From assembly GCA_026386995.1 (NCBI GenBank), contig JAPLMO010000023.1:1-8639 (forward strand): a DNA stretch of 8,639 bases, in the 5' to 3' direction. Numbering within the stretch: position 1 is the first letter of the stretch; every line of letters begins with the position of its first letter. Position numbers and translations under genes: made by a program. The notes beneath the pieces were generated by a model, which was not told where the DNA came from, did not search any database, and saw only the letters and a program-made list of their open reading frames with translations. Below are positions 1-6,967 of the stretch, in pieces. Source of the DNA: Planctomycetota bacterium (GTDB taxonomy: Bacteria > Planctomycetota > Phycisphaerae > FEN-1346).

Positions 1-1284
1 GCAGTTGAACCAGAGGCGGTTCCTCGCTTTGGCCAGTTCGAGGGTGTTGAAGTACATGGTGAACATCGGCCGCATGAGGTCGTAGTCGCCCGAGGCGAGC
101 ATGGGCCAGTAAGGCAGCCGCGTGTTCTGATACCAGTAGTCGCCGCCCCAGGAGCGCCAATCCGGATCGGATGTGACGTTGTCGCCATCGCGGTTTTCGA
201 CGGTGAAAATAGAGCCGTTGAACTTGATGGCGATCTTACCGCGACCCGCGCAGGCGCTCATCCACCGCTGCAGCGTGTAGCCGCGCGTGACGGTTTCCGC
301 TTCGCCGCCGCCGCCGATGCGAATCCAGCTTCGGTTCCAGAAGTCGCGCCACCACTGCCGGTGGTCCGCGCGGCCTTTGGCAAGGTCGACGGCATCCGCG
401 GCCTGGATGGTCTTGTCCAACTTATCGAGCCAGGCCTGAGGGGTCGGGGTCTGGTCGGTGAGCGGATAGATGGAAACACAGTGCGACTTCGCCGGCTTGC
501 TCGACTTGAGCGTGCTTCCGTCGCACTTCGCAAAACCCTTGCCGCACATCGCCGCGCCGAAGGTGCGGTTGAGCAAAGGATCCTTCATGTTCGCCATTAC
601 CGACTCGAGCCCTTGAAGCTTCATGCCGATGGGCCACACCGAATACTCGTTGCGATGATACCAGACGACGCGGTCGCCGCCTTCCACCACGGTGTCGGGT
701 GTGATGTAGCACTGGATATCCTTGGGGCGATTGCCCTCGTCCACTCCTTTCATGTGCCAGCAACTGTCCCATTCTTGACCTCCAAAGAGGCGTTTCTCGG
801 TCCGCCACACTTCCGCCTTGGCAGTGACGTCAAAGGGCTTCGGGCCGTCGCATTCCACGCGAATGACCGGGCGGTTCGCATCGACCCACACCTTCGCCAC
901 CGTAGCCGCGCCGGGCGCGCCGCCGGTGATCTCTATCATGCCGTCGCGCAGCTTCAACTCCTGCCGGAAGGGCTGCCCTTTGGCAAACGGCGAGGGCGAG
1001 AGCGTAATCCGCACGCGTCCCACCTTGATAATCCGGCTGTTCTCGTCCCAGGCGTCGGTCTTGCTGATCAGCAACAGCAGGTCGCCGTTCTCTTCCACCC
1101 ACGCGTTCATGCCGATGTCGCCGTTGCCGATCGGCATCGAGCCAGAGGAGTTCTTGCTCGGTGAATCCCAGACGACATTGCAGGCGTCCAACGGATCGGA
1201 GACTGCGTCTGCCGCCCGGACCATCGCGGGCAGCGCTAACAACATCGCGGTCATCCCGCACAACATAACGAATCGGTTGGTCAT
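1..1284 (-). CDS. Secreted DUF5703 glycoside hydrolase-like protein (3' end cut by window edge)
   Basis: The frame stays open for 428 codons from ATG 1284 to base 1, so the C-terminus is missing. Residues 1-25 are a signal peptide ending near AMVRAAD, so the product is exported. The mature N-terminus carries VWDSPSKNSSGSMPIGNGDI (39-58) and KTDAWDENSR (75-84), which I recognise from the DUF5703 N-terminal beta-sandwich. KFNGSIFTVEN (354-364) and the aromatic stretch GGDYWYQNTRLPYWPMLASG (380-399) look like the start of the (alpha/alpha)6 barrel of GH95/GH65-like enzymes. The start overlaps the GH120 stop as ATGA, and AGGAGAG at 1291-1297 sits 6 nt upstream, so translation is probably coupled. 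Family membership is from recognition of motifs. Substrate is not known to me; the context suggests a hemicellulose oligosaccharide. The catalytic acid usually lies further C-terminal and cannot be checked here. Confidence 0.8.
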   Translation of the reverse strand, partial: MTNRFVMLCGMTAMLLALPAMVRAADAVSDPLDACNVVWDSPSKNSSGSMPIGNGDIGMNAWVEENGDLLLLISKTDAWDENSRIIKVGRVRITLSPSPFAKGQPFRQELKLRDGMIEITGGAPGAATVAKVWVDANRPVIRVECDGPKPFDVTAKAEVWRTEKRLFGGQEWDSCWHMKGVDEGNRPKDIQCYITPDTVVEGGDRVVWYHRNEYSVWPIGMKLQGLESVMANMKDPLLNRTFGAAMCGKGFAKCDGSTLKSSKPAKSHCVSIYPLTDQTPTPQAWLDKLDKTIQAADAVDLAKGRADHRQWWRDFWNRSWIRIGGGGEAETVTRGYTLQRWMSACAGRGKIAIKFNGSIFTVENRDGDNVTSDPDWRSWGGDYWYQNTRLPYWPMLASGDYDLMRPMFTMYFNTLELAKARNRLWFNC

Positions 1285-3122
1285 CGGTCGCTCTCCTTTG
1301 TTTCCCACACTTTCAGTGTCTGTTTTCCACCCTCGGAGATTTCAAACGGTCCAGGGAACGGATTCTTTTCATTTCTCTTCTTGCCGAAGTAATCGGTGTC
1401 GATGCGGAGCGGCGTGCCATCCGGATTCTCGAACGCCTGGTCGGGTATGACCGCTTTGCCTAACAGTTGTGTCGTCACTCCCTTGCGTGTGCGTTCGGTG
1501 CCCCAGGCTTTGTCTAACGTCACTTCGAGGTAGAAGCCGTCGGCCTTCTCCACCAGTTTGAGCACCGGATCGCCCTCCGGTTTGAGGAGCGGCTCAGTTT
1601 CATGTTTGGAGGGTTTGGCGCCTTTGAGAAACACATTGCCGCTCATCCATACGGGCAATTTAGCCGCATCATACTGGCTCAAATCACCGCGTTCGACCAG
1701 GTTGTTGTAATAGCGGTCATCGCCGGTCGGGTGGCCATGCATTTTCGCGAATTCAGTGGCGTGCGGCTTGTGCAACGGTGTCTGGTTGCCCTCCTGGTCG
1801 ACCACTTCCATCCCCGCAGTCATCAGGTTGTGAACGAAGGCGATGCCTTGCGAATTACTAAGCATTGACGCTGGAGTAAGGAGAATATTGTTATCAACCA
1901 GGATTGGCCCGTGGTTGACCTCGAAAAACAGGTCCTGCGAATTGTCATGGAACAAGTTCCGGGTGATCCGCGTGCCCTGCGCCATCCAGTCCAGCCAGAT
2001 CCCGCGACAGGTCCGGTAGATGTGATTTCCACTGATTGTGACATCGATGGCGGCATGGAATTTGATGCCGGCCATTTCGGCGCCGCCGAACAGGCCCCGC
2101 ACATGGATGTCATGGATCGTGTTGCCGGTAACGGTGCTGAATACGGCGCCCAGGCTGCCGACGATACCCGACTGCTCGCAATGAGAGATGGTGTTGTTCC
2201 GTACAAGGTGATGCCCGATGTTTTCCCTGGACCAGCCGTTTTCCCGCGCGCGGTCGATCGCCTTGATATAGCCGTCGTTCGATTCCCCCTTGTTGTCCCA
2301 CTCGTCACCATATTTTCCGAGGGTGACCCCGACGCAGGTGGAGTGACTGATCACATTGCTTTCAATAATCCACCCTTTGCTCCAGTGGGTGCCGACCAGG
2401 CCGATCTGTTCGGCCGTGGGCGGCGACCACGGCGTGGCCGCATGGCGCAGGGTGAAGCCACGCACGGTAATGTAGTTCATGTGGGGCTTATCTGGATAGA
2501 ACACCGTCCGGCGCACGTTGATCTCCACCAGTTGTTCGTTGGGGTTGACCCCCTTGAACTGCGCCCAGATCGTCGTGCTTGCATCGTCCGCCTGTGCATA
2601 CCAAAGCAATGGATCGACCGCTGGTTTCATCACATCCTGCAGATTGCCCGTCTCCCTAAGCCAGTCGCCGTTGAGATAAACGGCGCCGGTGTGGTTCGTC
2701 CGCCCGGAGGAATACCAGTTGCCGTGGATGATGTCGCTGTAGGGGTTAAACTTTCCGAAGAAACTGTTCGGGAGAGTTGCTTTCCAGGTGTCATCCTGGA
2801 CCTTCACCCAGTTCTTTACGACTTCCGACCCTTTGATCTCGACCTTCTCGCCCGGTGCCGCCTGATAAACGATGCGCTTGGCGTCAGACTCGCCGCCGCG
2901 CGGCGGGCTGATGCGTTCACGATAGACGCCTTCATGAACGGCAATGACATCACCCGGCTGCGCGAGATCCGCCCCGCGTTGGATCGTGCGGAGCGGAGCC
3001 GCCTGCGTGCCGGGGTTGGCATCGTTGCCGTTGACGGCAACGTGAAACTCGGTGGCGTAAAGCGTTGCCAGCGGTGCCAACAACATGGCGACACACATAA
3101 GACGCTTCATGATTGCGTTCAC
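1281..3122 (-). CDS. Secreted GH120 family beta-xylosidase (parallel beta-helix)
   Basis: Predicted exo-acting beta-xylosidase of 613 residues, similar over its whole length to the GH120 enzyme XylC of Thermoanaerobacterium as I remember it. Shared blocks include VYQAAPGEKVEIKGSE (about 85-100), LPNSFFGKFNPYSD (117-130), ITVRGFTLRHAATPWSPPTA (218-237), NGWSRENIGHHLVRNNTI and GIWLDWMAQGTRITRNLF. In XylC the nucleophile is Asp382 and the acid/base is Glu405, 23 residues apart. Here Asp378 (WLDW) and Glu401 (FFEVNHGP) are also 23 apart. Residues 5-24 form a signal peptide after MKRL. GTG 3122 is chosen because GGGAGGT lies 7 nt upstream; ATG 3110 would be too far from it (19 nt), and an ATG at 3203 would bury the signal peptide. 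It is the second gene of the operon, 121 bp after the esterase, and overlaps the DUF5703 gene by 4 bp. Unlike XylC, this one is exported. Confidence 0.92.
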   Translation of the reverse strand: MNAIMKRLMCVAMLLAPLATLYATEFHVAVNGNDANPGTQAAPLRTIQRGADLAQPGDVIAVHEGVYRERISPPRGGESDAKRIVYQAAPGEKVEIKGSEVVKNWVKVQDDTWKATLPNSFFGKFNPYSDIIHGNWYSSGRTNHTGAVYLNGDWLRETGNLQDVMKPAVDPLLWYAQADDASTTIWAQFKGVNPNEQLVEINVRRTVFYPDKPHMNYITVRGFTLRHAATPWSPPTAEQIGLVGTHWSKGWIIESNVISHSTCVGVTLGKYGDEWDNKGESNDGYIKAIDRARENGWSRENIGHHLVRNNTISHCEQSGIVGSLGAVFSTVTGNTIHDIHVRGLFGGAEMAGIKFHAAIDVTISGNHIYRTCRGIWLDWMAQGTRITRNLFHDNSQDLFFEVNHGPILVDNNILLTPASMLSNSQGIAFVHNLMTAGMEVVDQEGNQTPLHKPHATEFAKMHGHPTGDDRYYNNLVERGDLSQYDAAKLPVWMSGNVFLKGAKPSKHETEPLLKPEGDPVLKLVEKADGFYLEVTLDKAWGTERTRKGVTTQLLGKAVIPDQAFENPDGTPLRIDTDYFGKKRNEKNPFPGPFEISEGGKQTLKVWETKESDR

Positions 3123-3129
3123 TGGTGTT

Positions 3130-3136
3130 ACCTCCC
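3130..3136 (-). promoter_or_regulatory. Shine-Dalgarno that fixes the GTG start of the GH120 gene
   Basis: GGGAGGT on the minus strand lies 7 nt upstream of GTG at 3122-3120. This spacing is normal, while the nearby ATG at 3110 is 19 nt away. The GTG-initiated product has a short VNAI lead before the MKRLM signal peptide start. Confidence 0.75.
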
Positions 3137-3243
3137 ACAAGGTCTGTAAGTTTTGCGAGTGGTTATTTTTTACAGCCTGTGGTTTTCGGCAGATTGCCGT
3201 CACTGTTCAACATTTTACTTCATGACGCTGAAAGGGGGATTTC

Positions 3244-4800
3244 CTACCACTCATCAGTGCGGAACGGGGAAGCCGGCAGTCCCTCGTTGTTGTAAAGATT
3301 GCAGCCTTCAGGGTTCATTGAGAACGCATAACGGACCGCTACCGGCTTGGGCACATCGGGACTGGAGACGACAACCGTTGCACCATCTATTACGGCATTA
3401 GCCCAGACCCATTTCTTGTCCTCGCCCGCGATGGAGAGGCGATTGAGCTTGCCGCCCTTGTCTTCGGCCGTCGGGTTCCTGCCTTCCTTCTTACCAATCA
3501 TCAGGCCGCTGCCGGCAGAATCGAAGAAGATGCGAATCTTCCCGTCCTCAACCTTCATCGACTTGAACAGCGGCCCGCTGACAACCATGTCCTTCTTGCC
3601 GTAGTCGTTGTGAAGAGCCCAACGCGCCAGCCGCTCGCCGACGTCGAACTTATTCTTAGGATGGATGTCGTTGGCCTCGCCGACGTCGATGATGACGGCC
3701 ATGCCGGTATTGGGGATCTGCAAACTCTTGGACTGCGCCATGCGCACCCTTGCCCAGCCATTGCCGCCGGCGGGATCCTGGTTCGGCTGATCAAAGTTAG
3801 CCAGTTGCACGAAGTAGAAGGGGAAGTCCCCCTGGTTCCACACTTTGCGCCAGCCGCCAATCAGGGCCCGCATCTTGTGGTAATATTCTTCCCCTTCGCC
3901 GCCGTTCGATTCACCCTGATACCAGAGCGCGCCCTTTATGGCATACGGCACGAACGGATGGATCCTGCCGTTGTAGAGCGCCGTGGGAAAGTTGGGGTCG
4001 GTGAACGGACTGTTGGGAATCTGTGGCGTGCTGGGAATCTCGCCCCCCGGCGTGGCCAGCGCACTCCGGGCGTCGGCAACCCACCTTTCCACGGCGATCA
4101 GGCTCTTGCCAATGTCGTTGCGATACTCGTCCTCACGTTTCTTTATCTCCGTCACAACGTTCGCCAACGGCGGCTCCATCTCAAAAGCGAAAAGCGGAGT
4201 CCACGGTTCGATGCGCGTGCCACCCCAGTTGGCGTAGATCAGTCCAATGGGCAGGCCGGTTTCCTTTTGGATGCGGCGGGCGAAATAAAAGCCCACGGCC
4301 GTGAAGCCCGGCGCGCTGGCGGGAGTACAGACCTCCCAGCGGCCCGGGACTTCGTTGCCGGGCCGGCCAGCGGGGCGGCCTTCAGCCTTGATCTGCCGCA
4401 GGGTGGGGAAGTCGGCCGCGGCAATATCCTGCGGCGTGTTGCAACCGCCCAATGTAAACTCCATGTTCGATTGCCCCGAACAGACCCACACGTCGCCGAC
4501 GACAATGTCGTTGATCGCGAGCTTGTTCTTGCCTGCCACGGTCATTGCGACAGGGTTTGTGGACGCCTTCATCGCATCAAGATTGACTATCCACCTGCCG
4601 TCCTTGTCGGCCGTTGCCGATTTATCCTGGCCCGCAAGGGCGACGGACACCTTCTCGCCGGGTTCAGCCATGCCGTACACCGATACCGGCATGTCCCTTT
4701 GCAGAACCATGTGATCGGCGAAAAGTCCATTCAGGGCCACATCAGCGTACGCTGACATTGTTGTTAATAACAGAACTGCAAGTGCCAATAGATTCTTCAT
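3244..4800 (-). CDS. Secreted sialate O-acetylesterase-like (SASA domain) carbohydrate esterase
   Basis: A 518-residue SGNH-type esterase predicted to remove O-acetyl groups from sugars. Residues 1-19 are a signal peptide ending SAYA/D. VALNGLFADHMVLQRDMPVS (21-40) opens the N-terminal beta-domain typical of this family. The nucleophile block is CSGQSNMEF with Ser111, followed by NWGGTRIEPW (191-200), GALWYQGESN (290-299) and the acid/base block GEANDIHPKNKFDVGERLA, with Asp378 and His380. The end YNNEGLPASPFRTDEW is also typical, so the protein looks complete. GGGAGG at 4805-4810 sits 4 nt before ATG 4800. The family is named for sialic acid esterases, but many members act on acetylated plant polysaccharides. 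With a GH120 beta-xylosidase next in the operon and no sialidase in view, an acetyl-xylan or acetyl-xylo-oligosaccharide substrate is more likely; that part is inference. Confidence 0.93.
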   Translation of the reverse strand: MKNLLALAVLLLTTMSAYADVALNGLFADHMVLQRDMPVSVYGMAEPGEKVSVALAGQDKSATADKDGRWIVNLDAMKASTNPVAMTVAGKNKLAINDIVVGDVWVCSGQSNMEFTLGGCNTPQDIAAADFPTLRQIKAEGRPAGRPGNEVPGRWEVCTPASAPGFTAVGFYFARRIQKETGLPIGLIYANWGGTRIEPWTPLFAFEMEPPLANVVTEIKKREDEYRNDIGKSLIAVERWVADARSALATPGGEIPSTPQIPNSPFTDPNFPTALYNGRIHPFVPYAIKGALWYQGESNGGEGEEYYHKMRALIGGWRKVWNQGDFPFYFVQLANFDQPNQDPAGGNGWARVRMAQSKSLQIPNTGMAVIIDVGEANDIHPKNKFDVGERLARWALHNDYGKKDMVVSGPLFKSMKVEDGKIRIFFDSAGSGLMIGKKEGRNPTAEDKGGKLNRLSIAGEDKKWVWANAVIDGATVVVSSPDVPKPVAVRYAFSMNPEGCNLYNNEGLPASPFRTDEW

Positions 4801-4830
4801 AGCGCCTCCCTTTTCCCTTTATTTTTTCGT

Positions 4831-5121
4831 TCACTTCTCGGCCACGAGAATTACCTGCAATTCCTGGAAGGCCGTGTTTTCTCCGCCAACCTCGCCAGTC
4901 ACGGGTGAAACCGCCCAGGCCAGCCAGCGATAACTGCTGTGCCTCCCAAATACTCCGTCCGCCATATTCTAAAAGCAGTTTGCGGCCCGGCTCCGGCTCC
5001 TGCACTAGCGCCATACGGCGGGCTGGTCCGTGGCCATGAGGATAAGGACCCGCGGCTCGGCAACCGCCATGCCTGCCATCGCCAAGGATAGACCCAGTGC
5101 TGCCAGGGCTGATGGGTTCAC
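4831..5121 (-). pseudogene. Remnant of a secreted protein gene, interrupted by two in-frame stops
   Basis: GTG 5121 has GAGGAG at 5129-5134, 7 nt upstream, and overlaps the Smr stop as GTGA, so a real gene once began here. The first residues, VNPSALAALGLSLAMAGMAV and then AEPRVLILMA, look like a signal peptide and a mature start. The frame then meets TAG at 5005-5007 (after 38 codons) and TAG at 4969-4971. The same frame reopens as ATGGCGGACGG and runs for 44 codons through RWLAWAVSPVTGEVGG and FQELQVILVAEK to TGA at 4831-4833. That tail looks like a beta-rich C-terminal end. Both fragments share one frame, and the second stop lies inside a copy of a repeated element (4942-4983), so insertion plus deletion of the middle is plausible. 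Original function unknown. The tail ends 30 nt before the esterase start. Confidence 0.65.
4942..4983 (-). repeat. Diverged third copy of the promoter-like repeat (copy A)
   Basis: On the minus strand it reads TGCTTTTAGAATATGGCGG followed by ACGGAGTATTTGGGAGG, aligning end to end with the copy at 8254-8295 with one indel. The TAGAAT hexamer (4966-4971) and GGCGGACGGA are kept, but the -35 position is GGAGCC, so promoter activity is doubtful. It sits inside the broken secreted gene, about 170 nt upstream of the esterase start. Confidence 0.65.
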
Positions 5122-5507
5122 TCCACTTCTCCTCGGTCGGGACCGGAGCCCGCTTGACTGTCAATGAGGATAACGGTTATTCCCTCATTGTGTCTATCGA
5201 GATCCGAGTCTTTTCCAAGCTCTTGACAGAGTTCCAGCAGCCGCCGAGCAGCGGGGTCAAAAATGCTCCAGGACTCACCCGGGATGAACTCCGCAACCAA
5301 ACCTTCCTTAACTCGACGACGCAGTGAACTCCGAATCGCGTCTCTAATCGCACCACCTACACCAGACGAGCCGTAGCCATGAATCAGCTTGAGCACGGCC
5401 ACCTTATCCCGTCGTGCGTCAACAATGGCCTGCTTCAGGCGCTGCCGCGCCTCATCGACCGAGGGCCTGTCGCTCTTGATATTGAGGGTCCGAATCCTGC
5501 TACCCAC
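5118..5507 (-). CDS. Small Smr-domain-like protein
   Basis: A 129-residue soluble protein related to the Smr (small MutS-related) domain, found elsewhere in nucleases and ribosome-associated endonucleases. The core VLKLIHGYGSSGVGGAIRDA (38-57) followed by a basic helix SSLRRR matches the HGxGxG loop and helix of stand-alone Smr proteins. FIPGESWSIFD (74-84) and DSDLDRHNEGITVILI (100-115) match a subgroup I remember from clostridia. The N-terminal LDLHG motif of canonical Smr domains is replaced by LNIKSDRPSVDEA (8-20), so nuclease activity should not be assumed. The start is GTG 5507, with an AAGGTAGG-like site about 6 nt upstream. It lies 21 nt after the 57-residue gene and overlaps the broken secreted gene as GTGA, which marks an operon. 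The acidic tail after residue 116 is probably disordered. Confidence 0.82.
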   Translation of the reverse strand: MGSRIRTLNIKSDRPSVDEARQRLKQAIVDARRDKVAVLKLIHGYGSSGVGGAIRDAIRSSLRRRVKEGLVAEFIPGESWSIFDPAARRLLELCQELGKDSDLDRHNEGITVILIDSQAGSGPDRGEVE

Positions 5508-5528
5508 GGAACACCTACCTTCAAACGT

Positions 5529-5702
5529 TCAATAACCGCCCTTTACAGCACTCCGGGCCTGTTGTGCTTTCAGCCGCTCGCATTCCGCCCGGAGCGATTC
5601 AGCCTCCTTTGTCTTCTGGTCCAATACCTTCTTGATGGTTTCGGCAAGCGTCGACGCTCTCATCACCCCGCTGCGATTGGTCTTCGTGCCGGAATCCGTC
5701 AT
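5529..5702 (-). CDS. 57-residue coiled-coil small protein
   Basis: From ATG 5702 to TGA 5529-5531. The first 18 residues, MTDSGTKTNRSGVMRAST, look disordered. Residues 19-48 (LAETIKKVLDQKTKEAES then LRAECERLKAQQ) form an amphipathic, highly charged helix with leucines in heptad-like positions, so a short coiled coil is likely. No signal peptide or cysteine pair is seen. It ends 21 nt before the Smr gene, on the same strand, and is probably co-transcribed with it. No clear Shine-Dalgarno is visible before ATG 5702; an internal GTG/ATG pair at codons 13-14 after GCGG is an alternative start. Its upstream region and first 18 codons are duplicated at 6817-6939. I do not recognise the family; a partner or regulator of the Smr protein is only a guess from position. 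Confidence 0.65.
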   Translation of the reverse strand: MTDSGTKTNRSGVMRASTLAETIKKVLDQKTKEAESLRAECERLKAQQARSAVKGGY

Positions 5703-5769
5703 CTGGTTGTCGCAGATAACACCCGCTTACACCCGCTCACCCTGCCGACCCCGGACGGAGTTTTCGGAA
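5648..5769 (-). repeat. Direct repeat copy 1: leader and first 18 codons of the 57-residue gene
   Basis: The core 5648-5727 matches 6817-6896 in 77 of 80 bases. About 23 bases then diverge, and 19 bases (5751-5769, ccggacggagttttcggaa) are identical again. The copy begins 26 bp after the stop of the 297-residue secreted gene and covers the small gene's leader and start. Confidence 0.9.
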
Positions 5770-5794
5770 CGCGCAACCGTATGGTTCTCAACTC

Positions 5795-6688
5795 TTACTT
5801 GCCGAATGAGGGCAATGTGCTCGTCGTGAGGACGATGTCGGCGCTGGCGATCACGGGCTTGCTGAGGAACTCCTTCTCGCGGTCGGAAGGCAGTTCGATC
5901 TCGACCGCCTTCTTCTCGCCCATGGCCACAATCGCCTCGCCCTGTGCCACGAGCAGGGGTTTCGGCCCGGTGCGGCCGCCGCCGGCGTCGCCGATCCCCG
6001 GCAGCCAGACGCTAACCCGGAGGCCGACCGCCACCGGCAATCGGTTGTTTACGTCAAGCGGAGCGAATAACTTGTCACCGCGGCGCTGCACCTTGACCGG
6101 GCGGAAACCGCGGTCGTTAGCGGGTGTCGCAAACACCTTGTCGGCGATCACGGCCTTGATCTGCGCGTTGATCTTCTTCATCGCGTCGGCCAGGGCCAGC
6201 CGCTCCACCTCGATCATCTGCTTGGCCGTGGCGGTGACGCGGATTTGGCCCCCCCCCGTCGGCGTCCGCGTGACGCCGCCACCATCGGCGTACCCATCGG
6301 CCGTGCCCGTTGCGACCACCGTTCCCTTGACGGCAAACTTGTAGGGTACGCGCACGGCCACGTCGGTCCACGTCCATTCTTCCATCCGCGACCGCTCGCC
6401 AAGCGGGGCCAGTTTCTTCTTCGGGACGAACTTCTCCTGGACCGCCATCTCAAGATACGAGCCCCCGAATCTGGCACCCGTGGACCCAACTGTCATGGTT
6501 GACTGGCTTGCGTCGGCATCCACCGTAAATGCGTCGAACACGCCGAGGTTCGCCATGATTGCGATTACCGCGGGCGTCACCTCCTTGGCGGCCACAGTGA
6601 TCTTCTGCACCTCAACAGCCGGCGCTGTGCCGCAAACGAGCAGCACCGCCATGCCCACCAGCCCCGCCACCGCCCAAGTAGACCTCAT
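5795..6688 (-). CDS. Secreted protein of unknown family (297 aa)
   Basis: I do not recognise this family. From ATG 6688 (MRSTWAVAGLVG) residues 1-24 form a signal peptide ending near TAPA/VE, so the product is exported. Residues 25-75 are a mixed region (VQKITVAAKEVTPAVIAIMA). About 85-150 is beta-rich with a glycine-threonine loop (GYADGGGVTRTPTGGGQI), followed by a helix with MIEVERLALADAMKKINAQI (about 157-176). The C-terminal half looks like another beta domain and ends TLPSFGK. No cysteine occurs in the mature protein. The open frame extends upstream to 6958, but that would put about 90 residues of repeat-derived sequence before the signal peptide, so 6688 is preferred; AGGGG about 9 nt upstream is a weak ribosome site. 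A sigma70-like promoter in repeat copy B lies about 53 nt upstream of the ATG by predicted start site. Confidence 0.75.
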   Translation of the reverse strand: MRSTWAVAGLVGMAVLLVCGTAPAVEVQKITVAAKEVTPAVIAIMANLGVFDAFTVDADASQSTMTVGSTGARFGGSYLEMAVQEKFVPKKKLAPLGERSRMEEWTWTDVAVRVPYKFAVKGTVVATGTADGYADGGGVTRTPTGGGQIRVTATAKQMIEVERLALADAMKKINAQIKAVIADKVFATPANDRGFRPVKVQRRGDKLFAPLDVNNRLPVAVGLRVSVWLPGIGDAGGGRTGPKPLLVAQGEAIVAMGEKKAVEIELPSDREKEFLSKPVIASADIVLTTSTLPSFGK

Positions 6689-6730
6689 CGGATGCGCCCC
6701 TATGCTTAAAGTTGCCGGTTTCCCTGCCGA

Positions 6731-6779
6731 ATATTCCGCCCGCCTTATTCTACAAGCACTTACGCCTCTTGTCTGCCCC
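6731..6779 (-). repeat. 49-bp repeated promoter-like element, copy B
   Basis: 46 of 49 bases are identical to 8262-8310 (three transitions). On the minus strand the element runs GGGGCAGACAAGAG through TGCTTGTAGAATAAGGCGG to CGGAATAT. It lies between the truncated duplicate at 6817-6871 and the 297-residue secreted gene. Read in one frame it encodes ADKRRKCL then TAG, as does copy C. Confidence 0.88.
6747..6775 (-). promoter_or_regulatory. Sigma70-like promoter in repeat copy B
   Basis: CAGACA (6770-6775) and TAGAAT (6747-6752) on the minus strand are 17 bp apart, with TG directly before the -10 hexamer. A start near 6740 would give a leader of about 53 nt for the secreted gene at 6688. Conservation in copy C supports function but could also reflect recent duplication. 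Confidence 0.5.
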
Positions 6780-6816
6780 GCTCTGCACGCATCGGCCAGG
6801 AAGAGATAAAGGCCAG

Positions 6817-6871
6817 GCGTCGACGCTCTCATCACCTCGCTGCGATTGGCCTTCGCGCCGGAATCCGTCAT
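6817..6871 (-). pseudogene. Truncated duplicate of the 57-residue gene (18 codons)
   Basis: ATG 6871 begins MTDSGAKANRSEVMRAST, 15 of 18 residues matching the intact gene at 5529-5702. Homology stops at 6817, before the coiled-coil part. The frame then runs on without a stop through repeat copy B into the secreted gene (GLYLFLADACRAG and so on), which is probably accidental. No Smr gene follows. Confidence 0.7.
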
Positions 6872-6939
6872 CTGGTTGTCGCAGATAACACCCGCTGACA
6901 CCCTGTAGGCCCCGCGGACTCCGGACGGAGTTTTCGGAA
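6817..6939 (-). repeat. Direct repeat copy 2 of the small-gene leader
   Basis: Partner of 5648-5769, about 1.17 kb away in the same orientation, with a one-base length difference in the diverged middle. It begins 29 bp after the CAP gene stop, much as copy 1 begins 26 bp after its upstream gene's stop. A perfect 5-bp hairpin with a GGAC loop (6918-6931) is present here but has a mismatch in copy 1. Confidence 0.9.
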
Positions 6940-6967
6940 AGCACAGGACTGTCTGCAAAGGGCGTGT

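Noticed and set aside
1911..3149. Long plus-strand open frame (412 codons) opposite the GH120 gene
   Set aside because: It is antisense to a strongly supported enzyme with catalytic residues, has no recognisable motif and follows from high-GC codon bias.
3186..3198. Hairpin CGGCA-GAT-TGCCG in the esterase-GH120 spacer as terminator
   Set aside because: No T-run on the minus strand and the stem is only 5 bp.
3610..4755. Plus-strand open frame of 381 codons opposite the esterase
   Set aside because: Antisense to conserved SASA motifs; no ribosome site or domain.
5168..5183. Palindrome ATAACGGTTAT as an operator
   Set aside because: It lies inside the conserved C-terminal coding part of the Smr gene and is explained by codons.
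6918..6934. Hairpin followed by TTTT as a rho-independent terminator
   Set aside because: The T-run follows on the plus strand, where no gene needs termination, and the stem is only 5 bp; on the minus strand no T-run follows.
6689..6958. Upstream extension of the 297-residue secreted protein to ATG 6958
   Set aside because: The extra 90 residues are read from the duplicated leader and repeat copy B and would bury the signal peptide.
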